From an uncultured Clostridia bacterium (GTDB taxonomy: Bacteria; Bacillota; Clostridia; Oscillospirales; Oscillospiraceae), in the NCBI GenBank assembly GCA_947383645.1, contig CANDEH010000014.1, positions 1 through 31,911 of the forward strand: 31,911 nt of DNA. Direction: 5' to 3'. The position numbers were made by a program, and so were the translations under genes. Of the stretch, positions 1-6,166 are shown piece by piece. Numbering within the stretch: position 1 is the stretch's first letter; each line of letters begins with the position of its first letter. The notes beneath the pieces were generated by a model. That model was not told the origin of the DNA and made no database searches. It saw nothing but the letters and a program-made list of their open reading frames with translations.

Positions 1-209
1 CTTTCCCATGCAGAAAAGACGGCTTATCCAGTCGGGCGATATGTGATTTTAGGGGGCTGTTCAAAGGGCGGCGCTGTACCGTATGTCCGCATTTCCCGGT
101 GTTTCGTCGTATCAAAGCTCATCCCTTGGTAGTAAATTCGTAGTAATTGGGGTGGTCTGTTGTCAGGAAATGCGGCGTAATGCGCTGTTTCACAAGGTTT
201 TGCCGGTTC
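1..209. other. Left-edge stretch with no supportable gene
   Basis: I see no convincing gene here. One frame is open from the window edge to a stop near base 132, about 43 codons, without recognisable features, so it could only be the tail of a gene outside the window. The stretch is more AT-rich and less codon-biased than what follows. An 8-bp dyad (TCACAAAA / TTTTGTGA, 210-217 and 222-229) closes it just before the MerR-operon promoter and could be an extra regulatory site or the base of a weak hairpin. Confidence 0.4.
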
Positions 210-236
210 TCACAAAATATTTTTTGTGAAAAACTA

Positions 237-267
237 TTGACTTTCCCCCTTGTGGAGGGTGTAGAGT
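237..267 (+). promoter_or_regulatory. MerR-type promoter/operator with 19-bp spacer
   Basis: TTGACT (237-242) and TAGAGT (262-267) are separated by 19 bp, the stretched spacing typical of promoters that MerR-family activators untwist. The spacer carries an imperfect dyad centred near 253.5: ACTxTxCxCC on the left and GGxGxAxAGT on the right. The first downstream gene encodes a MerR-family protein, so autoregulation is the natural reading. There is a leader of about 150 nt before the first start codon. Confidence 0.6.
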
Positions 268-420
268 AACCCCGGAGAGGCGAGGGAGACCGGCAAAGAG
301 GCGCCCCGCAGCGGGTGTCAGATCCGGCTGCCCCTGTCAGGAGAGACTGGCGAGGCGCAGGGACATCCCCTCAAAAAAGGCCCGCATTTTTTTGAATGCC
401 AGCAAGGGAGGCAGCACACG

Positions 421-1071
421 GTGAAAATTCACGAGGTGGAGCAGGCGGTGGGGATCACCGTCAAGAACATACGCTTTTACGAGGAGCAGGGGCTTCTCAG
501 TCCCCGGCGGAGCCGGAACGGCTACCGGGAGTACGGCGAGGAGGAGGTGGAGACCCTCCGGCGGATCAAGCTCCTCCGCAAGATCGGCCTGCCGATTGAG
601 GAGATCCGACAGATGCAGTCCGGCACCCACACCGTGGCCGACGGGATGCGCCGGCACCTCATCACCTTAGAGCGGGAGCGGGGCAGTCTGGAGCAGTCCA
701 TGGCCCTGTGCCGCCGGCTGAAGGACCGGGAGGAGCGGCTGGAGGCCCTGGACGCCGGTGCGCTTTTGGAGGAGATGGAGCGGATGGAGCAGACGGGGAC
801 CACCTTTGAAAACCGCCAGCGCCAGGACGCCCGGCCCGTGCGCTACGCCGGGGCCGTGGTGATGGCGGTGCTGGTCAGCGCCATGATGGCGGCGCTGATC
901 GCCGTGATGATCTGGGGCTACTCCACCGCCCCGGAGGACGCGCCGCCCCTGCCGCTGATGGCGGTGTTCGTGGCCATCCCGGGGGCGGTGCTCCTGGGGG
1001 TGCTGTTGGCCCTGCTCCAGCGGATCAGGGAGATTCAGAGAGGGGAGGAAGAAGATGCGAAACAGTACTAA
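421..1071 (+). CDS. MerR-family transcriptional regulator with C-terminal two-helix membrane module
   Basis: A 216-residue protein with a GTG start preceded by AGGGAGG. Residues 1-70 form a winged-helix MerR DNA-binding domain (start KIHEVEQAVGIT, then the wing with the usual NGYREY-like segment). Residues 70-125 look like the family's coiled-coil dimerisation helix. Unusually, residues about 140-210 hold two hydrophobic segments, so the regulator is probably anchored in the membrane with its DNA-binding domain in the cytoplasm. It ends in the charged tail QRIREIQRGEEEDAKQY, a tail shared with the next two genes. I see no cysteine pattern pointing to a metal effector, and the ligand is unknown. 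It is the first gene of a four-gene overlapping operon behind a 19-bp-spacer promoter. Confidence 0.85.
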   Translation: MKIHEVEQAVGITVKNIRFYEEQGLLSPRRSRNGYREYGEEEVETLRRIKLLRKIGLPIEEIRQMQSGTHTVADGMRRHLITLERERGSLEQSMALCRRLKDREERLEALDAGALLEEMERMEQTGTTFENRQRQDARPVRYAGAVVMAVLVSAMMAALIAVMIWGYSTAPEDAPPLPLMAVFVAIPGAVLLGVLLALLQRIREIQRGEEEDAKQY

Positions 1072-1303
1072 GGGCAAGCGCCTGGGGGCCATCGCCGCGG
1101 CGGTGGCCGTGGTGGCCGTGATGCTGCTGTGCCTGCTGGTCACCCTGACCGGGGCGATGGGCGACATCGACCTGGCCGCCGCCGCCATCATAGGGTTCTA
1201 CGCCCTCCTGGGCCTGGCGGTGGTGGCGGGCGTGATCGCCGCATTGTGCCAGCGTCTGCGGGAGATCAAGGGAGGGGAGGAAGAGGATGCAAAGAAGTAT
1301 TGA
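1055..1303 (+). CDS. Small two-helix membrane protein, paralogue of the regulator's membrane tail
   Basis: An 82-residue protein with no family I recognise. A short basic N-terminus (RNSTKGKR) is followed by two hydrophobic helices (about residues 9-35 and 40-64) and the cytoplasmic-type tail QRLREIKGGEEEDAKKY, nearly identical to the tail of the upstream MerR protein. Its ATG lies inside the end of that gene (17-bp overlap), and the ribosome binding site GGGGAGGAAG is part of the codons for the upstream tail. Translational coupling is therefore likely. The simplest reading is a free-standing copy of the regulator's membrane module, perhaps pairing with it. The function is unknown. Confidence 0.7.
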   Translation: MRNSTKGKRLGAIAAAVAVVAVMLLCLLVTLTGAMGDIDLAAAAIIGFYALLGLAVVAGVIAALCQRLREIKGGEEEDAKKY

Positions 1304-1550
1304 GGCCGAGCACGCCCGGCGCAAGCGGGAGGCGGTGCGGGGTGCGGCGCTCTTCGCCCTGCTCCAGCTGGCCTGCATGGCCTGCTTCGTCTCCCTGTGC
1401 TTCATCCCGGACCTGCCGGGGTGGACGGTGGTTCTGTTCGCGGTCCTGGCGGCGGTTTCCATCGCCCCGCTGATTGGCGCTATTGTCGTATTAAAACAGA
1501 GATTTCGTGAAATTGAAGGAGGAGAACAGGATGCTGCTGGTCAATATTGA
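1287..1550 (+). CDS. Second small two-helix membrane protein of the MerR operon
   Basis: An 87-residue protein of unknown function. It has a basic N-terminus (QRSIEAEHARRKRE), two hydrophobic segments (about residues 18-42 and 46-70) and the tail QRFREIEGGEQDAAGQY, which matches the tails of the two preceding proteins. The ATG sits inside the end of the preceding gene (17-bp overlap), with GGGGAGGAAG as its ribosome binding site. Its own tail-coding region supplies the GGAGGAG site for the next gene. It looks like a diverged duplicate of the gene before it, and the three proteins probably act in one membrane complex. That is inference from the shared layout. Confidence 0.65.
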   Translation: MQRSIEAEHARRKREAVRGAALFALLQLACMACFVSLCFIPDLPGWTVVLFAVLAAVSIAPLIGAIVVLKQRFREIEGGEQDAAGQY

Positions 1551-1842
1551 CTACATTCCCGGCCGGGAGTTTGAGGTGTTGGGGATTGTGAAGGGGACTG
1601 TGGTCCAGTCCAAGAACTTCGGCAAGGACTTTATGGCGGGGATGAAGACCCTGGTGGGCGGGGAGATTACCGGCTACACCGAGATGCTCAACGAGGCCCG
1701 TCAGATCGCCATGAAGCGCATGGTGGACGAGGCGGAGGGGATGCAGGCCGACGCGGTCATCAACATCCGCTACGGCTCCTCCGCGGTGATGCAGGGGGCG
1801 GCGGAGGTCATCGCCTACGGCACCGCGGTGCGCTACAGGTAG
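1531..1842 (+). CDS. YbjQ/UPF0145 family protein
   Basis: A 103-residue cytoplasmic protein when started at the ATG at 1531, which has GGAGGAG seven bases upstream. A start eight codons earlier has no good site. The sequence has the UPF0145/YbjQ pattern: a first strand LLVNIDYIPG, the VLGIVKGTVVQSKN segment, a long helix with the basic EARQIAMKRM stretch, and the ADAVINIRYG strand near residue 75. The family is described as a putative heavy-metal-binding or pentameric small domain, and its biochemical role is not established. It overlaps the preceding membrane gene by 20 bp, so it belongs to the MerR operon, and a stress or metal link is possible. Confidence 0.85.
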   Translation: MLLVNIDYIPGREFEVLGIVKGTVVQSKNFGKDFMAGMKTLVGGEITGYTEMLNEARQIAMKRMVDEAEGMQADAVINIRYGSSAVMQGAAEVIAYGTAVRYR

Positions 1843-1900
1843 AAAAGCGGGGGCTTCGGAGAAAAGTTTATATTATTTGGGTGATTTTTGAAGTTTTCCC

Positions 1901-1929
1901 TTGACAAGAGAAGAAGAAATCTGTATAAT
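1901..1929 (+). promoter_or_regulatory. Near-consensus sigma-A promoter for rpsU
   Basis: TTGACA (1901-1906) and TATAAT (1924-1929) are both perfect hexamers with a 17-bp spacer. The site lies 78 bases before the rpsU start codon, as expected for strong constitutive expression of a ribosomal protein gene. Confidence 0.9.
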
Positions 1930-2006
1930 GCTACAGGTAAAGCCATGTTATTGGCCCTTAAAGCATCTTGGATCAAGCCAGGTGCGGCGGAGGGAGGGAA
2001 ATATAG

Positions 2007-2192
2007 ATGTCTGAAGTTCACGTCAAGGAAAATGAATCTCTGGACAGCGCGCTGAAGCGTTTTAAGCGCAGCTGTGCCAAGGCCGGCGTTCTGGCCGAGG
2101 TCCGCAAGAGAGAGCATTACGAGAGCCCCAGCGTGAAGCGCCGCAAGAAGAGCGAGGCTGCGCGGAAAAATCGCAACAAGAGATATTATTGA
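2007..2192 (+). CDS. rpsU: 30S ribosomal protein S21
   Basis: A 61-residue basic protein matching bacterial S21 along its whole length: the N-terminal strand SEVHVKENESLDSALKRF, the central helix region FKRSCAKAG, and the lysine/arginine-rich C-terminal helix with the YESPSVKRRKK segment. S21 binds late to the 30S subunit near the anti-Shine-Dalgarno region and helps translation initiation. The length is normal for Firmicutes. The start has GGAGGGAGG upstream. The gene is monocistronic here, with a perfect-hexamer promoter, a long hairpin and a classical terminator downstream. Confidence 0.97.
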   Translation: MSEVHVKENESLDSALKRFKRSCAKAGVLAEVRKREHYESPSVKRRKKSEAARKNRNKRYY

Positions 2193-2204
2193 TTTGCAAA
2201 GAGG

Positions 2205-2250
2205 ACCTCAGCTTGTCAAAAAGCCCGATGGTTTTTTGACAAGCTGAGGT
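2205..2250. repeat. Perfect 18-bp inverted repeat downstream of rpsU
   Basis: ACCTCAGCTTGTCAAAAA (2205-2222) is followed after a 10-base loop by its exact reverse complement (2233-2250). No U-tract follows, so it is not a standard intrinsic terminator, although the T run at the base of the right arm is U-rich. A related half-site (TTTTTTGACA then CTGAG) recurs near 2368-2384. It may be a dispersed intergenic repeat, an mRNA-stabilising stem, or an atypical terminator. Confidence 0.7.
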
Positions 2251-2301
2251 AAATTGTGGCCATCGGCCGCAATTTGTCGCCTACGGGCGGGCTGATTTAA
2301 C

Positions 2302-2340
2302 GTGAAAGGAACCCAAGAGGGGGTTCCTTTCACATTTTTC
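2302..2340 (+). terminator. Intrinsic terminator of rpsU
   Basis: The perfect 13-bp stem GTGAAAGGAACCC (2302-2314) / GGGTTCCTTTCAC (2321-2333) has a 6-base loop and is followed by ATTTTTC. It has the geometry of a Rho-independent terminator for transcription from the rpsU promoter. Confidence 0.88.
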
Positions 2341-2385
2341 TCCTTACCGCCATCCTACTCTGCCGACTTTTTTGACAGTCTGAGA

Positions 2386-2543
2386 GCCTGTTTCATATCT
2401 CGAAGGACGCCGGCTGACAAGGGATTTTCCCCGTCAGGTGAGGCGGGATTTCGCGGGAATAATTGTGTTTATTTCAAGAAATCACAACAAAGCATGGCGG
2501 GAAAAGGCCCGCCGGATGGCGTCTTGAGAGATGCTAAACAGGC
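2386..2543. repeat. Inverted-repeat element, MITE- or REP-like
   Basis: The two ends of this 158-bp stretch are imperfect inverted copies over about 30 bp. The left end begins GCCTGTTTCATATCTC and leads to GGACGCCGGC. The right end, reverse complemented, begins GCCTGTTTAGCATCTC and leads to GACGCCATCCGGC. No gene lies inside. This looks like a small non-autonomous palindromic element between rpsU and the SLH gene. Confidence 0.55.
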
Positions 2544-2547
2544 TTTG

Positions 2548-2576
2548 ACGGCCAGCGCCTTAAAGGCGCCGGCCGT
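2548..2576 (-). terminator. Possible terminator stem of the SLH gene
   Basis: A 12-bp stem with one G-U pair (arms 2548-2559 and 2565-2576, 5-base loop) begins 10 bases beyond the stop codon of the minus-strand SLH gene. No strong U-tract follows on that strand, so termination efficiency is uncertain. Confidence 0.45.
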
Positions 2577-2586
2577 TCTTTGTTAT

Positions 2587-3597
2587 TCAGGGCGCAGTCA
2601 AGCTGTCTTTTTCAGAGGCGGTTTTGCTTTTCAGCCAGCCGAACAGTCCGCCGGTTTCCTGCCGGCTCTCCATCAGATGGATGGCGGAGACGATCATTTC
2701 AGCGGCCTCGGCCCGGGTGATGGAGTTGGCGGCCGCGCCGCTGCCGAAGCTGCCGGCGGCGATGACCTGGGCGGCCTCCATGTTGGCCACGGCCTGGGCG
2801 GCCCAGTTGCGGCCGGTGGAGACGGTGGCTACGCTGACGTCGGCCACGTCAAGGAGACGGTCCATCACCGCTGCGGCCTCCCCTAAAGTGATGGCGTCCT
2901 CGCCGCAGAAGCTGAGGCCCTCGGCGGTGGAGACGCCGGTAATCAGGCCCTCCCGCACAGCTGCGGAGGCGTAGCTCTTGGCCCAGGTGGGAATCACGCC
3001 GTCGTCAGCAAAGCCGGTGAGCTGGACGTCCTGGGGCACTGTCAGGGCGGCGGCGTCCATGGCCATGGCCAGAAACTCCGAGCGGGTGAGGGCCTCGTCG
3101 GGCTCAAAGAACCAGGAGCCGCCGATCTGCCGGCCCGTGTAGAGACCCCGCTCGGCCAGAGCGATGGCGGCGTTGTGGGCAGTGCTGCCGGCCATATCGG
3201 TGTAGGAGATGGCGGTCTTCTGCTTGAGAATCTCCACGGAGACGGCGGCGGGGGCGGAGGTGCGGCCGGCGGCGTCAGTAGCGGTGTAGGTGAAGCGGTC
3301 GGCGCCGGTCTTTTTGGGGGCGGGGGTGTAGGTGAAGGTGACGCCGTCCTCCGCGATCACCACCTCGCCCTTTTTGGGGGCGTCTGCGATGGCGAAGGTG
3401 AAGCTCCCCTCCCCGGCGGAGAGAGTACCGGTGCAGGCTATCCCCTGGTAGGTCTCCAGGGTCAGACTCTCGGCGACGGGGGCGTCGGGGGAGACGGGGG
3501 GATCCTTTTTGCCGAAGAGGGCGAAGGCGGGGACAGTGGCTGTCAGTGCGACAGCCGACAGGGTCAGCAGGGCCAGCATATGACGAATATGGCGCAA
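2587..3597 (-). CDS. Secreted SLH-domain protein with Ig-like repeat
   Basis: A 336-residue exported protein. A TTG start eight bases after AGGAGG is preferred over the in-frame ATG six codons later. Residues 1-26 form a signal peptide ending in VPAFA. Residues about 40-128 are an all-beta domain resembling cadherin/Ig-like repeats, with the segments FTYTPAPKKTGADRFTYTATDAAG and VSVEIL. Three S-layer-homology-type segments follow (about 133-190, 195-250 and 258-318), with YTDM, LTRSEF and ITRAEAAEMI motifs. SLH domains attach proteins to secondary cell wall polymers, so this is probably a wall-associated structural or adhesive protein. The second SLH repeat is weaker. It stands alone on the minus strand and its partner is unknown. 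Confidence 0.8.
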   Translation of the reverse strand: MRHIRHMLALLTLSAVALTATVPAFALFGKKDPPVSPDAPVAESLTLETYQGIACTGTLSAGEGSFTFAIADAPKKGEVVIAEDGVTFTYTPAPKKTGADRFTYTATDAAGRTSAPAAVSVEILKQKTAISYTDMAGSTAHNAAIALAERGLYTGRQIGGSWFFEPDEALTRSEFLAMAMDAAALTVPQDVQLTGFADDGVIPTWAKSYASAAVREGLITGVSTAEGLSFCGEDAITLGEAAAVMDRLLDVADVSVATVSTGRNWAAQAVANMEAAQVIAAGSFGSGAAANSITRAEAAEMIVSAIHLMESRQETGGLFGWLKSKTASEKDSLTAP

Positions 3598-3868
3598 GAT
3601 GATTACCTCCTATGCAGTAAGTGTATGGAGGTAGTGTCTGCCGTAAGCGGAAAGTTATGTGTGCTTTTTCCTATTTTGAGATTGGTAATAACGGGAATTG
3701 CAGCCTGTATTGCCGCTGTTGCCCAGATGGCGAGGGCCTGAGAAGAATGACAGAATTTCTGGGTATTTACTGCGCCGGCAGACGCAGCCGTATGGTGATG
3801 GAAGAGCAGGCAGGTTCCAGACTTTCCCTTTTGAAAGACGATATTTTTGGTTCAGCCGGGGAAGGTGT
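3598..3868. other. Intergenic region upstream of the SLH gene, no gene seen
   Basis: This stretch carries the AGGAGG ribosome binding site of the SLH gene on the minus strand (near 3605) and presumably its promoter and a long leader. Overlapping plus-strand reading frames here are cysteine-rich, lack ribosome binding sites and match nothing I know. I compared it with cobalamin and c-di-GMP riboswitch cores and could not place their conserved elements. Confidence 0.4.
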
Positions 3869-3905
3869 TATAAAACTGTGGGGCGCTGTCAACGACAGCG
3901 CCCCA
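3869..3905 (-). terminator. Intrinsic terminator of the isomerase/epimerase gene
   Basis: The 12-bp perfect stem TGGGGCGCTGTC (3879-3890) / GACAGCGCCCCA (3894-3905) has a 3-base loop. Read on the minus strand it is followed by CAGTTTTAT, a usable U-tract, about 50 bases after the stop codon at 3957. Confidence 0.82.
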
Positions 3906-3956
3906 TGATGATATAGCTTCTATCCGTTTTTTCTGTGTGAAAACACCCGAAGCGAA

Positions 3957-4880
3957 TCAGATGATAAACTGGTCCAGATAGCGCTTGGACAGCTGGATGG
4001 ACTTGAGGATATCCTCCCGGCTTCCCTCGAAGGCCTTGTCCTCCACCTCGATTACAGCGGCGCCGCTGTAGCGGATGTCGTTGAGGGCGGAGACAAAACG
4101 ATCCCACTCCACGTCGCCCAGACCGGGGAGCTTGGGGGACATGTAGTCCAGGGGGTAGGCCATGACGCCGCACTCGGCCAGCTTCTCCGGGTAGAGCTTG
4201 ATGTCCTTGAAGTGGACATGGAAGATCCGCTCCTTGAAGTCATAGATGGTCTTGATGTAGTCCATCTGCTGCCAGACGTAGTGGCTGGGATCGAAGTTCA
4301 GCCCGAAGTTGGGGGAGGGGATGATCTCAAACAGCCTCCGGTAGAGGGCGGGGGAGCGCATCAGGTTCTGCCCGTTGGGCCACTGGTCTTCGCCAAAGAG
4401 CATGGGACAGTTCTCAATACCGACCTTGACGCCCTGCTCCTCCGCCAGGCGGATGATGGGGGGCCAGATCTCCCGGAACAGCGCAATATTCTCCTCCACG
4501 GACTTGTGCTGGTCACAGCCGATGAAGGTCGTTACCATGTTGATTCCCAGCTTGGCGGAGGCCCGAATCAGCGCCTCCAGGTGGGCGATGGCGGCGGCGC
4601 GCTTTCCGGCGTCCGGATCCATGGTGTTGGGATAGTAGGCCAAGGAGGAGAGGAAGATCCCCTTGTCGGAGGCATAGTCCAGCACATGCCTGGCATAGTT
4701 GTCATCCTCCAGCACGCGCTCCGCGTCGATGTGGGACACACCGGCGTACCGGCGCTCCGCCTTGCCTGCGGGCCAGCAGGCAACCTCAAGACACCGGAAA
4801 CCCATCCCGGCGGCGATGTCCACGGCCTCCTCATAGCTCCAGCCGTCCAGAATGGCGGTCAATAGGCCAAATTGAATCAT
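3957..4880 (-). CDS. Sugar phosphate isomerase/epimerase (xylose isomerase-like TIM barrel)
   Basis: About 307 residues from the ATG at 4880, chosen because GGGGG lies nine bases upstream. The in-frame ATG at 4901 has no comparable site. The protein has the AP-endonuclease-2 / xylose-isomerase-like TIM barrel pattern: LEVACWPAGK early, a middle VGIENCPM strand with a metal-ligand Glu, GLNFDPSHYVWQQ with Asp and His, FHVHFKDIK with a His pair, and VIEVEDKAF with a Glu near the C-terminus. These are the usual divalent-metal ligands. Such enzymes isomerise or epimerise sugars or inositol derivatives, and the exact substrate cannot be read here. It is divergent from the LacI-Gfo-ABC operon and probably works on the imported sugar after oxidation. 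Confidence 0.85.
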   Translation of the reverse strand: MIQFGLLTAILDGWSYEEAVDIAAGMGFRCLEVACWPAGKAERRYAGVSHIDAERVLEDDNYARHVLDYASDKGIFLSSLAYYPNTMDPDAGKRAAAIAHLEALIRASAKLGINMVTTFIGCDQHKSVEENIALFREIWPPIIRLAEEQGVKVGIENCPMLFGEDQWPNGQNLMRSPALYRRLFEIIPSPNFGLNFDPSHYVWQQMDYIKTIYDFKERIFHVHFKDIKLYPEKLAECGVMAYPLDYMSPKLPGLGDVEWDRFVSALNDIRYSGAAVIEVEDKAFEGSREDILKSIQLSKRYLDQFII

Positions 4881-4915
4881 GGAATGATGCCCCCTTTTCA
4901 TGTCGTTGTTCTTTC

Positions 4916-4944
4916 AGCCTAAAGCCAAATCAAAAATTTGTCAA
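4916..4944 (-). promoter_or_regulatory. Promoter of the isomerase/epimerase gene
   Basis: Read on the minus strand, TTGACA (4939-4944) and TAGGCT (4916-4921) are separated by 17 bp and lie about 36 bases before the preferred ATG. The rest of the divergent intergenic region is AT-rich. Confidence 0.65.
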
Positions 4945-5031
4945 GGGAAATCACAATATTCGTCAAAACAGACAAAATCAACCATGAAATCTAATTAATT
5001 ATACAAAATTTAAAAAATGAAGAAAAGACAT

Positions 5032-5060
5032 TTGACATACTGCGTCAAACCTGATAGCAT
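5032..5060 (+). promoter_or_regulatory. Promoter of the lacI-family / ABC operon
   Basis: TTGACA (5032-5037) and TAGCAT (5055-5060) have a 17-bp spacer. The -35 box is inside an inverted repeat TTTGAC (5031-5036) / GTCAAA (5044-5049), which could be a second protein-binding site. Confidence 0.6.
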
Positions 5061-5071
5061 GGAAGACAGGA

Positions 5072-5093
5072 AAAATGTAATGGATTACATTTT
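5072..5093 (+). promoter_or_regulatory. LacI-family operator (perfect 10-bp dyad)
   Basis: AAAATGTAAT (5072-5081) and ATTACATTTT (5084-5093) are exact inverted copies around a GG centre. The core TGTAATGGATTACA fits the TGnAAnCGnTTnCA-like pattern of LacI/GalR and CcpA operators except that the central CG is GG. It lies just downstream of the -10 box and 28 bases before the lacI-family start, a position suited to repression and autoregulation. Confidence 0.75.
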
Positions 5094-5120
5094 GGACTGT
5101 CACAAAGGGGGGGACAGGCT

Positions 5121-6149
5121 TTGGCAACGATTGAGCAGGTCGCCCGGCGGGCCGGGGTATCCGTGGCCACGGTGTCCCGAACGCTGAACGACAGTCCCAC
5201 GGTGCGGCCCGCCACCGCCCAGCGGGTGCGGGAGGCCATCGAGGCGCTGGGCTATGTGCCCAACCAGCCGGCCCGGAATCTGCGGCGCAACGAGAGCCGG
5301 GTGATTCTGGCGCTGGCCCCCACCTTTTCCAACCCCTACTACTCCCGTATTCTCACCGGTATCGGCGACAGAGCCTGGGAGCTGGAGTACAGCGTCCTGG
5401 TCTGCAACACTCTGGGCCATACCGACAGCGAGCGGCGTTTTCTCAAGATGCTGGAGAGCCACCAGGCCGACGGGGCGGTGCTTCTGGCCTGCCACTGGAA
5501 CTACAGCTGGCTGGCCCGGTTTGCCGAGCGGTCCCATGTGGTGCAGTGCTGTGAGTATGTGCCGGACATGGCCTGTCCCGTGGTGGCCATCGACAACTAC
5601 GCCGCCACCCGGGAGATGGTGGCCTATCTCCAGGATCTGGGACACACCCGGATTGCCATGATCGGGGCGGACAACCAGTACATCTCCTCCCAGCTGCGGC
5701 GGCAGGGCTATCTGGACGCCATGGCGGAGCGGGGCCTGCCGGCCCGGGAGGACTGGTACCGGCTGGCCGACGCCGAGTACTCCCTTGCCTCCGGACAGGC
5801 GGCGGCTAGGACGCTGCTGTCGGCGGCGCCGCGTCCTACAGCGGTGTTCTGCGTGTCGGACATTCTGGCTCTCAGTGTAATCTCTGTGGCCCAGGAGCTG
5901 GGGCTGAACGTCCCGGAGGACCTGACGGTCACCGGCTTTGACGACGTGGACTACACCACCATTGTGCACCCCTACCTGACCACCATCGCCCAGCCCTGCT
6001 ACGAGATGGGGCGGCGGAGTGTGGACCTGCTGCTGGAGGGCATCCGGAACCGGGCGCCGCAGTCCGTGGAGCAGGCATTTCTCCCCCACCGCCTGATGGA
6101 GCGGGAGTCGGCGGCGCCTCCTGCGGAGCAGTCATCAATTTTACCTTGA
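5121..6149 (+). CDS. LacI/GalR-family transcriptional regulator
   Basis: A 342-residue cytoplasmic repressor with a TTG start and a GGGGGGG-rich ribosome binding site. Residues 2-50 are the LacI helix-turn-helix and hinge helix (TIEQVARRAGVSVATVSRTLN and the GYVPNQPARNL hinge). Residues 60-330 form the periplasmic-binding-protein-like effector domain, with ILALAPTFSNPYYSRIL, the second-lobe SDILALSVI segment and TGFDDVDY, all typical of sugar-responsive members. It heads an operon with a dehydrogenase and a complete sugar ABC importer, so the effector is probably the imported sugar or a derivative. A matching palindromic operator lies immediately upstream and probably makes it autoregulatory. 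It may also control the divergent isomerase. Confidence 0.93.
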   Translation: MATIEQVARRAGVSVATVSRTLNDSPTVRPATAQRVREAIEALGYVPNQPARNLRRNESRVILALAPTFSNPYYSRILTGIGDRAWELEYSVLVCNTLGHTDSERRFLKMLESHQADGAVLLACHWNYSWLARFAERSHVVQCCEYVPDMACPVVAIDNYAATREMVAYLQDLGHTRIAMIGADNQYISSQLRRQGYLDAMAERGLPAREDWYRLADAEYSLASGQAAARTLLSAAPRPTAVFCVSDILALSVISVAQELGLNVPEDLTVTGFDDVDYTTIVHPYLTTIAQPCYEMGRRSVDLLLEGIRNRAPQSVEQAFLPHRLMERESAAPPAEQSSILP

Positions 6150-6166
6150 AAAAAAGGAGTGTTTTT

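Noticed and set aside
2302..2886. Plus-strand frame of 194 codons after rpsU
   Set aside because: It starts inside the rpsU terminator, crosses an inverted-repeat element and overlaps the SLH gene on the other strand.
3690..3860. Possible cobalamin or c-di-GMP riboswitch upstream of the SLH gene (minus strand)
   Set aside because: An AAAAGGGAA stretch is reminiscent of a cobalamin leader, but the conserved GGTGnAAnTCC and later core blocks could not be placed, and the gene has no link to cobalamin. An Rfam scan would settle it.
3621..3916. Plus-strand frames upstream of the SLH gene
   Set aside because: Cysteine-rich translations without a ribosome binding site, ending in the terminator of the isomerase gene. 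No recognisable family.
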